Part shown: in pieces, positions 16,194-24,780 of the stretch
Layout of the letters: every line of letters begins with the position of its first letter
Numbering within the stretch: position 1 is the stretch's first letter
Assembly: GCA_046049675.1 (NCBI GenBank)
Contig: JBJORA010000038.1
Location: 1 to 64,000, forward strand
Direction of reading: 5' to 3'
DNA from: CAIXQW01 sp046049675
GTDB lineage: Bacteria; Bacteroidota; Bacteroidia; Chitinophagales; Chitinophagaceae
Length of the DNA stretch: 64,000 bases
Program-made: the position numbers and the translations under genes
Notes under the pieces: generated by a model
What the model saw: the letters and a program-made list of their open reading frames with translations, nothing else
The model's database searches: none
What the model was told of the DNA's origin: nothing

Positions 16194-17111
16194 ATGTCCC
16201 GACTCACCTCCACGACTCGCCAAATCCAAATAATTAACTGGTTAGAACGAAAGCCTGCAACATTTTCTGAAATAGATTCATATTTGAGCAAATACGCAGT
16301 AGCTCACAATATGGATATCCTTTTTTCTGAAAGAACATTACAAAGAGACATCAAGGATATTGCAATTCTTTTTAATAGAGAAATTAAATTTGATAGAAAA
16401 ATAAAACTTTATACAATTTCAAAAGACGAAGAATATGAAATAAAGAATAAATTGCTTTACAATGCATACCAGCATTTATCTTTATTAAACCTAAGTGAAA
16501 ATTTTAAAGAATTTATTGAATTTGATAATAGTCCTAATACTGGAACAGAGCATTTTCAGTTTATAATAAATGCAATTAAAGAGGCCTTTCAAATAAAAAT
16601 TGTCTATCAAAAATTTAATACAACAGAAACTAAAGTTTATACTTGTGAGCCTTACTTGTTAAAACAAAATCAAAACCGATGGTATTTAATTGCAAAAGAT
16701 ATAGAAAGCAATAATGAATATATAAAAATTTACGGGCTAGATAGAATCCAGTTTGTCGAAGTTTTAAAAAAGAAGTACGATAAAACTAGCAGGTTAAAAG
16801 CAAAGGAAATGTTTAAACACTGCTTTGGCATTTTTGCGCCCAATGCCTCACAACCTAGTAAGATTGTATTATCATTTATGCCAACACAAAAACCGTATTT
16901 AATTTCTATACCGCTACATAGTTCACAAAAAGTAATTTTTGAAAATGAGGAAGAAATTCAAATTTCCCTAAACATTTTTATTACATACGATTTTATAAAA
17001 CACCTTTTATCCTATGGTGAAGAAGTGCAGGTAGTACAACCTAAAAAATTAGCAATTCAATTAAAGGAAGTATATAAATGTGCATTAGGGTTATATAATG
17101 ATACGGTTTAA
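16194..17111 (+). CDS. WYL-domain transcriptional regulator
   Basis: A 305-residue protein with an N-terminal winged helix-turn-helix (about 1-75, including SERTLQRDIKDI), a WYL domain (about 120-205, with AFQIKIVYQKF and RWYLIAKD) and a WCX-like C-terminal part (about 220-300). This is the layout of BrxR/CapW-type regulators, which repress phage-defence operons and release on a ligand. It is last in its three-gene unit, 10 bp after the UDG-like gene. The AAACGACAC boxes at 9562 and 14934 are candidate operators. Confidence 0.88.
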   Translation: MSRLTSTTRQIQIINWLERKPATFSEIDSYLSKYAVAHNMDILFSERTLQRDIKDIAILFNREIKFDRKIKLYTISKDEEYEIKNKLLYNAYQHLSLLNLSENFKEFIEFDNSPNTGTEHFQFIINAIKEAFQIKIVYQKFNTTETKVYTCEPYLLKQNQNRWYLIAKDIESNNEYIKIYGLDRIQFVEVLKKKYDKTSRLKAKEMFKHCFGIFAPNASQPSKIVLSFMPTQKPYLISIPLHSSQKVIFENEEEIQISLNIFITYDFIKHLLSYGEEVQVVQPKKLAIQLKEVYKCALGLYNDTV

Positions 17112-17192
17112 GGCTGTTATGGTTATCAAAGTGTATCAAATTGTTCCACATCTGCCCACAATTGACTTGAAAACAGTCCATCTTTGCCGACG

Positions 17193-17226
17193 AGAAAAAA
17201 AGCAGCTTTATGGCTGCTTTTTTTGT
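17193..17226 (+). terminator. Rho-independent terminator after the WYL gene
   Basis: AAAGCAGC and GCTGCTTT arms around loop TTTATG, flanked by A and T runs. The core GCAGCTTTATGGCTGC recurs exactly at 21617-21632. Confidence 0.8.
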
Positions 17227-17230
17227 GTGC

Positions 17231-17333
17231 GTTTGTGTGTGAGAGTGCGTGTGGTGTGGGACTTGGGTTAGGGTTTTGGGTGTGGTGCTTCGCGGCGGAA
17301 TTTATGGTGGATTATTACTAGTTATTAAATATA
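17231..17333. repeat. Dispersed non-coding repeat, copy A (upstream of GIY-YIG gene)
   Basis: A G/T-rich stretch, then TAGGGTTTTGGG, then GGTGCTTCGCGGCGGAATTT, then GATTATTACTAGTTAT. The same blocks in the same order occur at 20861-20972. Here it ends just before the ribosome site of the GIY-YIG gene. Confidence 0.8.
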
Positions 17334-17343
17334 GGAGAGTTAT

Positions 17344-17607
17344 ATGTTTACAGTTTACATTCTCTATTCGGAAACATCAGAAAAATACTACACGGGTCAA
17401 ACACAAGATTTTGACAATAGAATTCGTGAGCATAACTCAGGTGAAACAAAGTCCATTAAGAGTGGCATTCCTTGGTCTTTGATTTGGAAACAAGAAGTTG
17501 CGACTAGAGTTGAGGCTGTTAAATTGGAAAAGAAGATTAAGATGCACGGAGCTAAGCGATTTTTACAAATTATGGATTGTCCGCTAATTTTAAAGGTAAG
17601 CCAATAA
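17344..17607 (+). CDS. GIY-YIG nuclease-family protein
   Basis: An 87-residue protein starting FTVYILYSETSEKYYTGQT, the signature of small GIY-YIG proteins (here as VYILY and YYTGQ), with R26 in FDNRIREHN and the KLEKKIK helix. The C-terminal E of the catalytic set is not obvious beyond AVKLEKK. A good ribosome site (AGGAGAG) precedes the ATG. Such small GIY-YIG proteins are abundant and mobile in Bacteroidota. It sits directly after a repeat that occurs a second time without the gene. Confidence 0.85.
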   Translation: MFTVYILYSETSEKYYTGQTQDFDNRIREHNSGETKSIKSGIPWSLIWKQEVATRVEAVKLEKKIKMHGAKRFLQIMDCPLILKVSQ

Positions 17608-18320
17608 AGGAGATTGATAGAAGTGAAAAGGTATTGGTGGCTGTAATAGTTGACGATAACTTCGCTAAGCACCTTACGATAAGGGCTCTAAAAACCATAA
17701 AAGCTAAAGTGATTACGTGTGATGGACTTAGTAGGGTTGTTACAAGTGTTCTATTGGTAACCGATGGTCATTAATCACATTAAGGCCTTCAGGGATCTGC
17801 AAGGCATTCCCTAGGGTGTCTAAATTGCAATAACATTGCGACAAAGAGAATAAACGGTATACACCACCATCTCAAAAACAAGTATATGCAGAACTACTTG
17901 AACGAGTTCACTTTAAGTTCAAAAGGCAATGCTGAAAATAAGGCTTATTTGATTGACTTATCGTTGCTGCAATTGTAAATTCATGGTTCGTTTAGGGGCA
18001 GCCTATCACAGTCATTGATTTTTTCTTCTATTTTTTGCCAACTAGCCCACAGCCTGTTTAGTAAAGTGTAAAAGTATTTTGTTATCAAAATACAATACAT
18101 TGCATAGCACCAGCAGCCGAATTCTAGTCAAAAAACCAGCAGACATTTGTGTATATAAGTTAATTCAACTACGAGTTTTTTGTTTAGCGTGATTTATGGT
18201 TGATTTTAGAAGTAATAGAATACTCTAAAGTGGGTATTCTATACTCTATTATTTCCTTTAAATTTGTGTTGAGTAAGGCAATAGTTTAACCTTCGTATTA
18301 AAACATTAAAAGTTCAATAA
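17608..18320. other. Non-coding stretch with hairpins, no gene seen
   Basis: No convincing gene. A 65-codon frame at 17577-17774 overlaps the GIY-YIG end and has no family resemblance. The stretch holds a perfect hairpin GTATTTTG-TTAT-CAAAATAC (18074-18093) and an inverted repeat with arms TAGAATAC/GTATTCTA (18216-18241). It may be decayed sequence or carry regulatory sites for the lipoprotein pair. Confidence 0.6.
18216..18241. promoter_or_regulatory. Inverted repeat upstream of lipoprotein pair
   Basis: Perfect 8-bp arms TAGAATAC and GTATTCTA with a 10-base spacer, 80 bp before the first lipoprotein ATG. Candidate operator. Confidence 0.4.
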
Positions 18321-19577
18321 ATGCATAAGCACAATTATTTATTTACCTTACTCTTGGTCACCTGTATATTTGTGCAATCTGCATGCGATAAAAAGGTAAC
18401 TACTCCTCAACCAATTGATGTGCCATATAATAAATTGCCACATGGCAGCATCGAATTAGCGGATGCTAATAGTAATTTTGAAACTATATATGCAGATACG
18501 CTTAATCCAACTTTGTTTACCGACAGTGCATCTTACTCAATACGAGATTGGACATTTAATGCAGAAAAGAAGTTTCTTGGATTTTGTATTCGTCGCAAAG
18601 GTTTATATTATTTTAATGATAGAGTGTTAGCTTACGATGTATGGTGCGACCAGGCAAGGGCACGTGTAACAACATTAGGTGTTTCTGGAAACTTAATATA
18701 CAGGCCTCAATACTATTATCAAAACAAAGATAATCCACAGCAAGACCAGCTTAATGCTAGTGTTAATCCAAAAAGGATGGGAACACAATTTTGCAGTGAG
18801 CATATATTTTTTAAGTGGATGGATACTGCAAAATCCTACTTTAAAATAAACACAGCAAGTTATGCATATACAGCTAGTGCAAATGCCTCAAATGTACCTA
18901 GCAATGCGTTTCAATATGCATATATAGATTCGGCTGTTAACGCGCCATTGCTTTACGAAGATGTTAGTGGCAACGTGCAAAGAACTGCTGGCGATATTTT
19001 TATGGCAGATAATATCGGCGGGGCATATTTTCTCATTAGGATTTTACCTAATGATTCTATTATCATTACAAAACAAACGGGCAATAATAATTCTACCATT
19101 TTACAAAACTATAAAAATGCAAGTACGATTGCTATTCCTCAAATGCAAGTAGATCAGTACAAAACATACAGCTATAGTGCAAACGAGGAACAAATAGCTT
19201 TTGCAATTCTATTTCCTAATAATAAAGGCTACACTTTTGTAATAGATAAAGTAGCCGGCACATGTAAAATGGTACTAAATGCTGTAGATATAGTTTATGA
19301 TAGTAGAGTGTATGACCAAATTTATGCTGTAGAACTTAATGGTAATTTATTGTATGCCACTGATAATGATATACGACGCATTACTGCTACAGATAATACA
19401 AGTATTTGTAATGGTAAACTTTGTAATCAAACTGCAGATAATAGTAACTACAAAACACAAATTGCCTCCATTAAAGTAATAGATGGTAAGCCTTATGCCT
19501 TTGTATGGAAAATTGCGAACAGCGCTACTCCAGCAGCACTACGTAGCTCTCAATTTAGTATTTTAAGTCTTAAATAA
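18321..19577 (+). CDS. Lipoprotein of unknown function, paralogue of the next gene
   Basis: A 418-residue protein with a lipoprotein signal peptide (lipobox QSAC, Cys at about 23), so it is anchored in the cell envelope. The body is beta-rich and repetitive, possibly a propeller, with no named domain. ANSNFETIYAD near residue 50 corresponds to ANSKFKTIWSD in the following gene, and both end with a SQFSILSLK/DQLSILEFQ-type strand, so the two arose by duplication. They are 22 bp apart and presumably co-transcribed. Confidence 0.8.
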   Translation: MHKHNYLFTLLLVTCIFVQSACDKKVTTPQPIDVPYNKLPHGSIELADANSNFETIYADTLNPTLFTDSASYSIRDWTFNAEKKFLGFCIRRKGLYYFNDRVLAYDVWCDQARARVTTLGVSGNLIYRPQYYYQNKDNPQQDQLNASVNPKRMGTQFCSEHIFFKWMDTAKSYFKINTASYAYTASANASNVPSNAFQYAYIDSAVNAPLLYEDVSGNVQRTAGDIFMADNIGGAYFLIRILPNDSIIITKQTGNNNSTILQNYKNASTIAIPQMQVDQYKTYSYSANEEQIAFAILFPNNKGYTFVIDKVAGTCKMVLNAVDIVYDSRVYDQIYAVELNGNLLYATDNDIRRITATDNTSICNGKLCNQTADNSNYKTQIASIKVIDGKPYAFVWKIANSATPAALRSSQFSILSLK

Positions 19578-19599
19578 TTCATGTAAATCAAATAACATT

Positions 19600-20805
19600 A
19601 TGAACAAAATAATACTAACCGCTTGCATTGCACTCTGCTTATTTAATATGGCATGCAAAAAGAAAAATGGCACAACCACTGAGCCAGTAGTAAGTAACTT
19701 TTTTTTAGAGACTGCTAATGCCAATAGTAAATTCAAAACAATTTGGAGCGATAGTGGCGTTATACAGGTGGGCACCTTATTATATGTACAAGGCAATAAA
19801 GTGGAGGACTTTACGATTAACAGAACTACAGGCGATATCGGTCTAAGTTTAAATCAGTATTATCAATTTGACAATGGTTTATGCTATCAAGCTAACTTCA
19901 TAAATAAAACCCGTAAAGTATTTGATTACCTTGGCCCAGTAGCTAGGTATCATTTTTGGGAGCCTTATGGCAAGTTTTATAATATTGTTAGATTTGACTC
20001 TATAAATTCTTATGGTGTAAAAAGCTCACTTATCAATGGTTGGCAACTTAGTAACATATCTGCTGTAAGTGATTTTACTTCTAACCCTACTAAAGTTAGT
20101 TACAAATGGTACACTACGCCTGCCAAGGCTAACATTGCTTCTGCAGATAGTATAGTGAGCAATTATCAACGCAATAATGGAATATTTGAAGATATCAAGT
20201 GGCAAAAAGCCCACTATGACAAATATACAGGGAATTGGTTTGTATTTAGTTTGATAGCCGAAGCTGGCCAATTTTATATGTGTGTCGATGAAGTATTGAA
20301 AACAATTAATACAAATACGGGTTTTAACAATTCTAACCAAATTAGCAAAATTGTGGTTGATTTAGCCTACTACGATAAAGATTTATTTAAGCCCAAAATT
20401 ACCTATAGTGAAGATGGAAAAATTGTTGCATTAAGTTTTTATAATCTAGCTGGTGCAAACGACTTTTATTCCTTTACATTCAATGCTGCAACCAAGATTT
20501 TTACCCAAAAACTAAATAAAAGCCCCTTAATTACCGCATTTTATGATGTAGATGAAAGTGGAGCAATAATTTATGTAGATCAGGTAGCAGGTGCCGCTAA
20601 CGAAGTTAAAAAACTAGATGTTTCAGGAACCACAGTTATTAGTGCCAAACCAGTGGAGTATGTTAACGGTAAATTTGACGTTGCTATTTTATCCTTAGAT
20701 ATTTTCCATAACAGACCATATTTGGTTGTAGGCGCTGGCATCAACCCATTTAATTATTTTGCAGACAAGCCTGATCAATTAAGTATTTTGGAGTTTCAAC
20801 CATAG
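19600..20805 (+). CDS. Lipoprotein of unknown function, paralogue of the previous gene
   Basis: A 401-residue protein with a lipobox NMAC (Cys at about 19) followed by a Lys-rich tether. The rest is beta-rich with repeated strand-turn patterns and no recognised domain. It shares layout and short motifs with the preceding gene (see there). The pair may form an envelope complex; nothing in the sequence gives a substrate. Confidence 0.8.
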   Translation: MNKIILTACIALCLFNMACKKKNGTTTEPVVSNFFLETANANSKFKTIWSDSGVIQVGTLLYVQGNKVEDFTINRTTGDIGLSLNQYYQFDNGLCYQANFINKTRKVFDYLGPVARYHFWEPYGKFYNIVRFDSINSYGVKSSLINGWQLSNISAVSDFTSNPTKVSYKWYTTPAKANIASADSIVSNYQRNNGIFEDIKWQKAHYDKYTGNWFVFSLIAEAGQFYMCVDEVLKTINTNTGFNNSNQISKIVVDLAYYDKDLFKPKITYSEDGKIVALSFYNLAGANDFYSFTFNAATKIFTQKLNKSPLITAFYDVDESGAIIYVDQVAGAANEVKKLDVSGTTVISAKPVEYVNGKFDVAILSLDIFHNRPYLVVGAGINPFNYFADKPDQLSILEFQP

Positions 20806-20860
20806 TCAAAATAAACATGATTACACTTGAATAGGGCTTGAGTAGGGTTTGAATAGGGTT

Positions 20861-20972
20861 TGTGTTTGTGAGTGAGTTTGGGTGTGTAGTTTGGCGGATA
20901 GGGTTTTGGGTTTTGGGTTTGGTGCTTCGCGGCGGAATTTTTGGTAGATTATTACTAGTTATCATTAGATAT
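20861..20972. repeat. Dispersed non-coding repeat, copy B (no GIY-YIG gene)
   Basis: Same blocks as at 17231-17333: TAGGGTTTTGGG, GGTGCTTCGCGGCGGAATTT and GATTATTACTAGTTAT, with a duplicated TTTTGGG between them. It ends about 30 bp before a small secreted-protein gene. No GIY-YIG gene follows this copy. Confidence 0.8.
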
Positions 20973-21002
20973 TGTATATTTTTAGTCCCTAATTGCATAA
21001 GA

Positions 21003-21509
21003 ATGAAAAGAATAATTTTATTGTCTCTATTAGCATCAACTATTTATTTGGGCAATGCCCAGACCACGGTACCAAGCACAACGGTAAAAATGTGTGGCGG
21101 TGTAGAAAAAATTGAAGGCAAACTTAGCAGCGCTCAAGTAATGCCTGATGGCACTAAAAAAACCAACTATTTTTATATTGCAAACAATACGTTTTATGTA
21201 ACGCACATCGAATCGAAAGGTGATGTAATAGAATCAATTAATCGATATGTATTGCCCATTTCAAAAGTTAATATAGAAACTAGTATGATGTCGCCGTACC
21301 AAGCCGAAACTGCTGATAAACCGTTCTTTGAATTATCTATGGGCACTAAAGGCGACGAAGATGTTGAAGTAACCTCTATATATGCTAATGTATGCGATGC
21401 TAATAAATCAAAGGATGGCAGATTAACGATTTCCTTCGACAACAAAGAAGAAGGCAGAGCGATGCTTAAAATGCTGGGTATGGATACTTATATGTTTGGT
21501 GATGAGTAG
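21003..21509 (+). CDS. Small secreted protein of unknown function
   Basis: A 168-residue protein with a clear signal peptide (MKRIILLSLLASTIYLGNAQ), so it is exported. ATG at 21003 is chosen over longer in-frame starts because the signal peptide begins there; the upstream part of the frame lies in the repeat. The mature part is about 150 residues, beta-rich, without a recognised domain. Confidence 0.75.
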   Translation: MKRIILLSLLASTIYLGNAQTTVPSTTVKMCGGVEKIEGKLSSAQVMPDGTKKTNYFYIANNTFYVTHIESKGDVIESINRYVLPISKVNIETSMMSPYQAETADKPFFELSMGTKGDEDVEVTSIYANVCDANKSKDGRLTISFDNKEEGRAMLKMLGMDTYMFGDE

Positions 21510-21611
21510 TTTTAACTGAAAAACGAAGCCAGGAATTGGTTGAGTTTTTTTGAAACAAATTGATATTCGGGAGAGCAGCAAGTATGATCGTGCTGCGTCT
21601 ATTAAATAGAA

Positions 21612-21637
21612 ATAAGGCAGCTTTATGGCTGCCTTAT
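21612..21637. terminator. Hairpin, probable terminator of the small secreted-protein gene
   Basis: Perfect arms ATAAGGCAGC and GCTGCCTTAT with loop TTTATG. There is no long T run, so it is weaker than the related terminator at 17193-17226, with which it shares the 16-base core. Confidence 0.6.
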
Positions 21638-21788
21638 GTGTGTAGGTTTGTGTTGACATGTTTGTATTGGTATCCCAAAACTGTATGGCCTACTAAATTA
21701 ATCCAACAGCAATACTATCAATACAAAATGCTAATTTATCATTGAGCAGTTTGCTATTTACTAACAAATTCTAACAACGTACATCGCT

Positions 21789-22511
21789 CTATTTCTTTTT
21801 AATCAAACTACAAACAACTCCCACATGAGGCTCGTCCTTTAAGATGCCATCGCTTAAAAATTTAGATGGTTCATATCTAAATTGAGTAGCTAAGCCTTCT
21901 GAAATTATAATATGATCAATACAATGATTTTCATCTTTGGTTGCAATAGTAAGGTTATGATGATTAACGAAATTTGTAATTTCATTTCTGCTATCTATCT
22001 GAGGTAAACTTCTTTTTTCTTCTGCCTTGAAGGATGTGTTTAAGTCGCCACCAATTATTATTTGCTTATTAAGTGTTGATAGTTTTTCAATATCGCTTTT
22101 AAAGTTATCTAACTCTTTTTCTGCAATTTCTTTTTGCATTTGAATGCCCAATGTACCTACAATGGTTCCATAAACAATAATTTCGCCAATTGGCGTTTTG
22201 TATAACCCAGCAACTGAAGTAAATTTATCAATCACATCTAGTGGCTCAATAAATTGATGCTTGCTAAAAATGGCAACTCTTACAGAAAGCTCACCTTTAT
22301 TGTATTTGCCATAATCTATATACTCATATTTGCCTGAGGTGGGCAAAGTATTGGTTTGAATTTTACTATAAGTTGGTGATAAAGCAAAACTGTCTAGAGT
22401 TTCAGTAATGATTACAAAATCTAAATTTTGCTTTTCTATTTCCTCAAGAAAAAATAATTTTAGGCTCTTTTTGTTTTTGAGCCAATCCATATTTATAGTT
22501 CCTATTTTCAT
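21789..22511 (-). CDS. Endonuclease/exonuclease/phosphatase (EEP) family hydrolase
   Basis: A 240-residue protein with EEP landmarks: an early TINMDWL and a Glu in ITETLDS, the central GGDLNTSF, IDHIIIS near the end and a terminal DEPHVGVV in the place of the catalytic SDH. It has no signal peptide, so it is cytoplasmic. The ATG at 22511 is preferred to an in-frame TTG six codons upstream. The family includes nucleases and phosphodiesterases; the substrate is not clear. It is monocistronic and divergent from the FNR-box operon. Confidence 0.8.
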   Translation of the reverse strand: MKIGTINMDWLKNKKSLKLFFLEEIEKQNLDFVIITETLDSFALSPTYSKIQTNTLPTSGKYEYIDYGKYNKGELSVRVAIFSKHQFIEPLDVIDKFTSVAGLYKTPIGEIIVYGTIVGTLGIQMQKEIAEKELDNFKSDIEKLSTLNKQIIIGGDLNTSFKAEEKRSLPQIDSRNEITNFVNHHNLTIATKDENHCIDHIIISEGLATQFRYEPSKFLSDGILKDEPHVGVVCSLIKKK

Positions 22512-22828
22512 GACATTGGTAGTTAGCAAAGATCACCGACCTCGTAAAAGTATATCACACTTTTGATAATTTAGTTTTCTCTGCCGAATATATAAAAGCT
22601 ATACGCCACACAATTACTTCTTATTTTACTTTACAGACTATTGCTTTGTATGTAGCAATCACCATAGAAATACTTTGCAACATCACAATTGCTACCGCAC
22701 TAAAAAAAGTATTTCAAATTAAACGCTATAGCCGTTGACCTACATCAACATATTTTTTTGTCTTACCTCATTGGCGGCTAGAGGCTTGCCATATCATCTT
22801 TGCATCATAATAATTAAACAATTAGAAG
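22512..22828. other. Divergent intergenic region with FNR-type box
   Basis: About 317 bp between the EEP gene and the SnoaL-like operon. It contains the FNR-type box at 22735-22748 and a plus-strand -7-like CATCTTTG at 22795-22802. No gene seen. Confidence 0.7.
22735..22748. promoter_or_regulatory. FNR-type box TTGAC-N4-ATCAA upstream of the SnoaL/MBL/YceI operon
   Basis: TTGACCTACATCAA, one mismatch from the FNR consensus TTGAT-N4-ATCAA. Its centre lies 53.5 bases before CATCTTTG, the same as at 31707-31720, and the DNA between is similar (T run, TTACCTCAT). Given the Bacteroidota -7 position this puts it near -61 to -65, a class I activator position. Confidence 0.7.
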
Positions 22829-23185
22829 ATGTCAAACCTAGAAAAAGTAAAAGACCTGCATCAAAACTACGTCAGTGCAGGCAAGCTGTTAGAAGGCTTC
22901 GAAAAATACTATGCAGAAAACGTAGTAATGCAAGAATTAGGCGAACAACCAAGAGTTGGCAAAGAGACCAATCGTACACACGAAATCAACTTTTTGCAAA
23001 GCATGAAGCAAGTGCACGGCGCAGGTATTTTGAGTTTTGCAGAAGATGCTGAAAACAATAAGACCATGGTTGAAAGCTGGATGGATTTAACATTTGCCAA
23101 CGATGTTAGGATCAAAACGCAACAGGTTGCCACGCAAACATGGCAGGATGGCTTAATCGTAAATGAAATATTTTATCATCAATAA
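22829..23185 (+). CDS. SnoaL-like (NTF2-fold) protein
   Basis: A 118-residue protein with the single-domain NTF2-like fold: N-terminal helix with FEKYYAENVVMQELG, then a TNR helix and a beta sheet ending GLIVNEIFYH. No signal peptide. Such proteins are small isomerases, hydratases or ligand binders; no catalytic set is certain. First gene of the FNR-box operon, with the next gene 23 bp away. Confidence 0.8.
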   Translation: MSNLEKVKDLHQNYVSAGKLLEGFEKYYAENVVMQELGEQPRVGKETNRTHEINFLQSMKQVHGAGILSFAEDAENNKTMVESWMDLTFANDVRIKTQQVATQTWQDGLIVNEIFYHQ

Positions 23186-23208
23186 TAACAATTAAAAATT
23201 TAAAGAAA

Positions 23209-24183
23209 ATGAACATTAAGAAATTGGTCATCGCAGCCATCATATGCGCAACCACAGTTTTTGCATCATGCACAAAAACAGAAACCAGCAAAGTGAGCTT
23301 TGCTACTGCCCCAGCAGCTTCTCTTGCACCAAATGGTGTTGTAGAGGTTATTACGGAGGACAAAGTACGATATCATGTTTTGAATTTTGGCACAAGATGG
23401 ACTTCTACTATTGTAGAATCTGAGAAAGAAATTACGATCGTAGATGTAGGCATCAACAATCCGGGTGGTGCCGTTATTACTACTGATATAAGCAAGTCGG
23501 GAGAGGAAATTCGTGCCTATGCAAATGCCATCAATAAGCCAATTACGATTATTATAACGCATCCGCACATTGATCACTATATTAACTTAGATAAGTTTAA
23601 GGATATTACTGTTTATGCCGAAACTAAAAATGCGGCGGTATTAAATAGTGATACGACTTTCAAACAAATTTATGGCAAAGATGTAATTGCAGTTGCAGGT
23701 TCCAAGTTAATTGGAGGTTTTGAATTCTACTTTGGCAATGTGTCTGGCACTGAGGCGGTAGAAAATGGCTATGTATATATTCCAAGTGTAAAAGCTGTAT
23801 TTACAGGCGACTTAACTGCAGTAAACAGGCACGCATACATACGCGACTATACACCACTTGACAACGTAGACGAGTTAACTATTTGGACAAATGCTCTAAA
23901 AGATATGAAGCCAATGTTTAGTGGTTATAAGTATGTATTTGTGGGTCATCTTGGCTATGATTCAGACGTATCGGGCAATTTTGATAAAAGCATTAAGTAT
24001 TTAACCGATGCACAAGGCTTAATCAAAGGAACAAAGCTATTGAGCACTGGTGCAGTAGCTAAATCAAATCAAGAAGTAGTTAACGAATTAAAAGCACTAT
24101 ACCCAAGCTATGGAGATGGCGGCCTTCTGTTCTCACTACCTAACGCATTCTATCCCGGAGATCCAGGAGCAAAATGGTTTTAA
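23209..24183 (+). CDS. Metallo-beta-lactamase-fold lipoprotein
   Basis: A 324-residue protein with a lipobox FASC (Cys at about 21) and an MBL-fold domain. HPHIDHY near residue 120 is the HxHxDH zinc motif; further ligands are likely in GDLTAVNRH and VGHLGY. It is therefore an envelope-anchored zinc hydrolase. The substrate is unknown. Second gene of the FNR-box operon. Confidence 0.85.
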   Translation: MNIKKLVIAAIICATTVFASCTKTETSKVSFATAPAASLAPNGVVEVITEDKVRYHVLNFGTRWTSTIVESEKEITIVDVGINNPGGAVITTDISKSGEEIRAYANAINKPITIIITHPHIDHYINLDKFKDITVYAETKNAAVLNSDTTFKQIYGKDVIAVAGSKLIGGFEFYFGNVSGTEAVENGYVYIPSVKAVFTGDLTAVNRHAYIRDYTPLDNVDELTIWTNALKDMKPMFSGYKYVFVGHLGYDSDVSGNFDKSIKYLTDAQGLIKGTKLLSTGAVAKSNQEVVNELKALYPSYGDGGLLFSLPNAFYPGDPGAKWF

Positions 24184-24195
24184 TAATTCTTTTTG

Positions 24196-24240
24196 ACAAC
24201 AACAACAATAATAATAACAACAACAGTAACAACAAAACAA
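24196..24240. repeat. AAC/AAT trinucleotide repeat in the YceI leader
   Basis: An imperfect run of AAC and AAT triplets directly before the YceI start region. It keeps an open frame with the gene and may vary in length. Confidence 0.7.
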
Positions 24241-24252
24241 AAATTTAAGAAG

Positions 24253-24780
24253 ATGAAAAGAATAATCTTTCCGGCTTTAATTGCCACATTAGTTGCCATA
24301 TCGGCATTCACAGTAGCGAGCAATGGATCTCTTTGGAATGTAAAAGAAGATGCTTATTCGGTAAAATTTACCACAGCAAAATTTGAAGGAGCGTTTAAGG
24401 GCTTAAAAAGCGAATTGCTCTTCGATGAAAATAATCTTGCCGCTTCTAAGTTAATAGCAACCATAGACGCCACTACTATTAATACCGGCAATGGCATGCG
24501 CAATGGACACGCAAAACAAGGGCTTGATGTCAAAAAATTTCAAAGCGTAAAATTCGTTTCTACTAGTATCACTAAAACCAGTAGTGGCTATGAGGCAACA
24601 GGCAACCTAACCGTTAAGGACGTAACCAAGCAAATAAGAATTCCTTTTACATTTACACAAGCTGCTGGTGGCGGTGTATTTGCTGGCACTTTTTCGCTAA
24701 AGCCGGCGGACTATAATGTAAAGAAGGCAGGCACTCCGGATGTATTTAATTTTCAACTAAACGTACCTGTAACAAGATGA
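24253..24780 (+). CDS. YceI-family periplasmic protein
   Basis: A 175-residue protein with a signal peptide and a YceI lipocalin-like domain: SVKFTTAKFEGAFKGL, MRNGHAKQGLDVKKFQSVKF, GNLTVKDVTKQIRIPFTF and KPADYNV are family landmarks. YceI proteins bind isoprenoid-like lipids in the periplasm. ATG at 24253 is chosen because the signal peptide starts there. Its stop overlaps the next start (ATGA). Confidence 0.9.
   Translation: MKRIIFPALIATLVAISAFTVASNGSLWNVKEDAYSVKFTTAKFEGAFKGLKSELLFDENNLAASKLIATIDATTINTGNGMRNGHAKQGLDVKKFQSVKFVSTSITKTSSGYEATGNLTVKDVTKQIRIPFTFTQAAGGGVFAGTFSLKPADYNVKKAGTPDVFNFQLNVPVTR

Noticed and set aside
17577..17774. 65-codon frame after the GIY-YIG gene
   Set aside because: Overlaps the GIY-YIG end, lacks a ribosome site and any domain.
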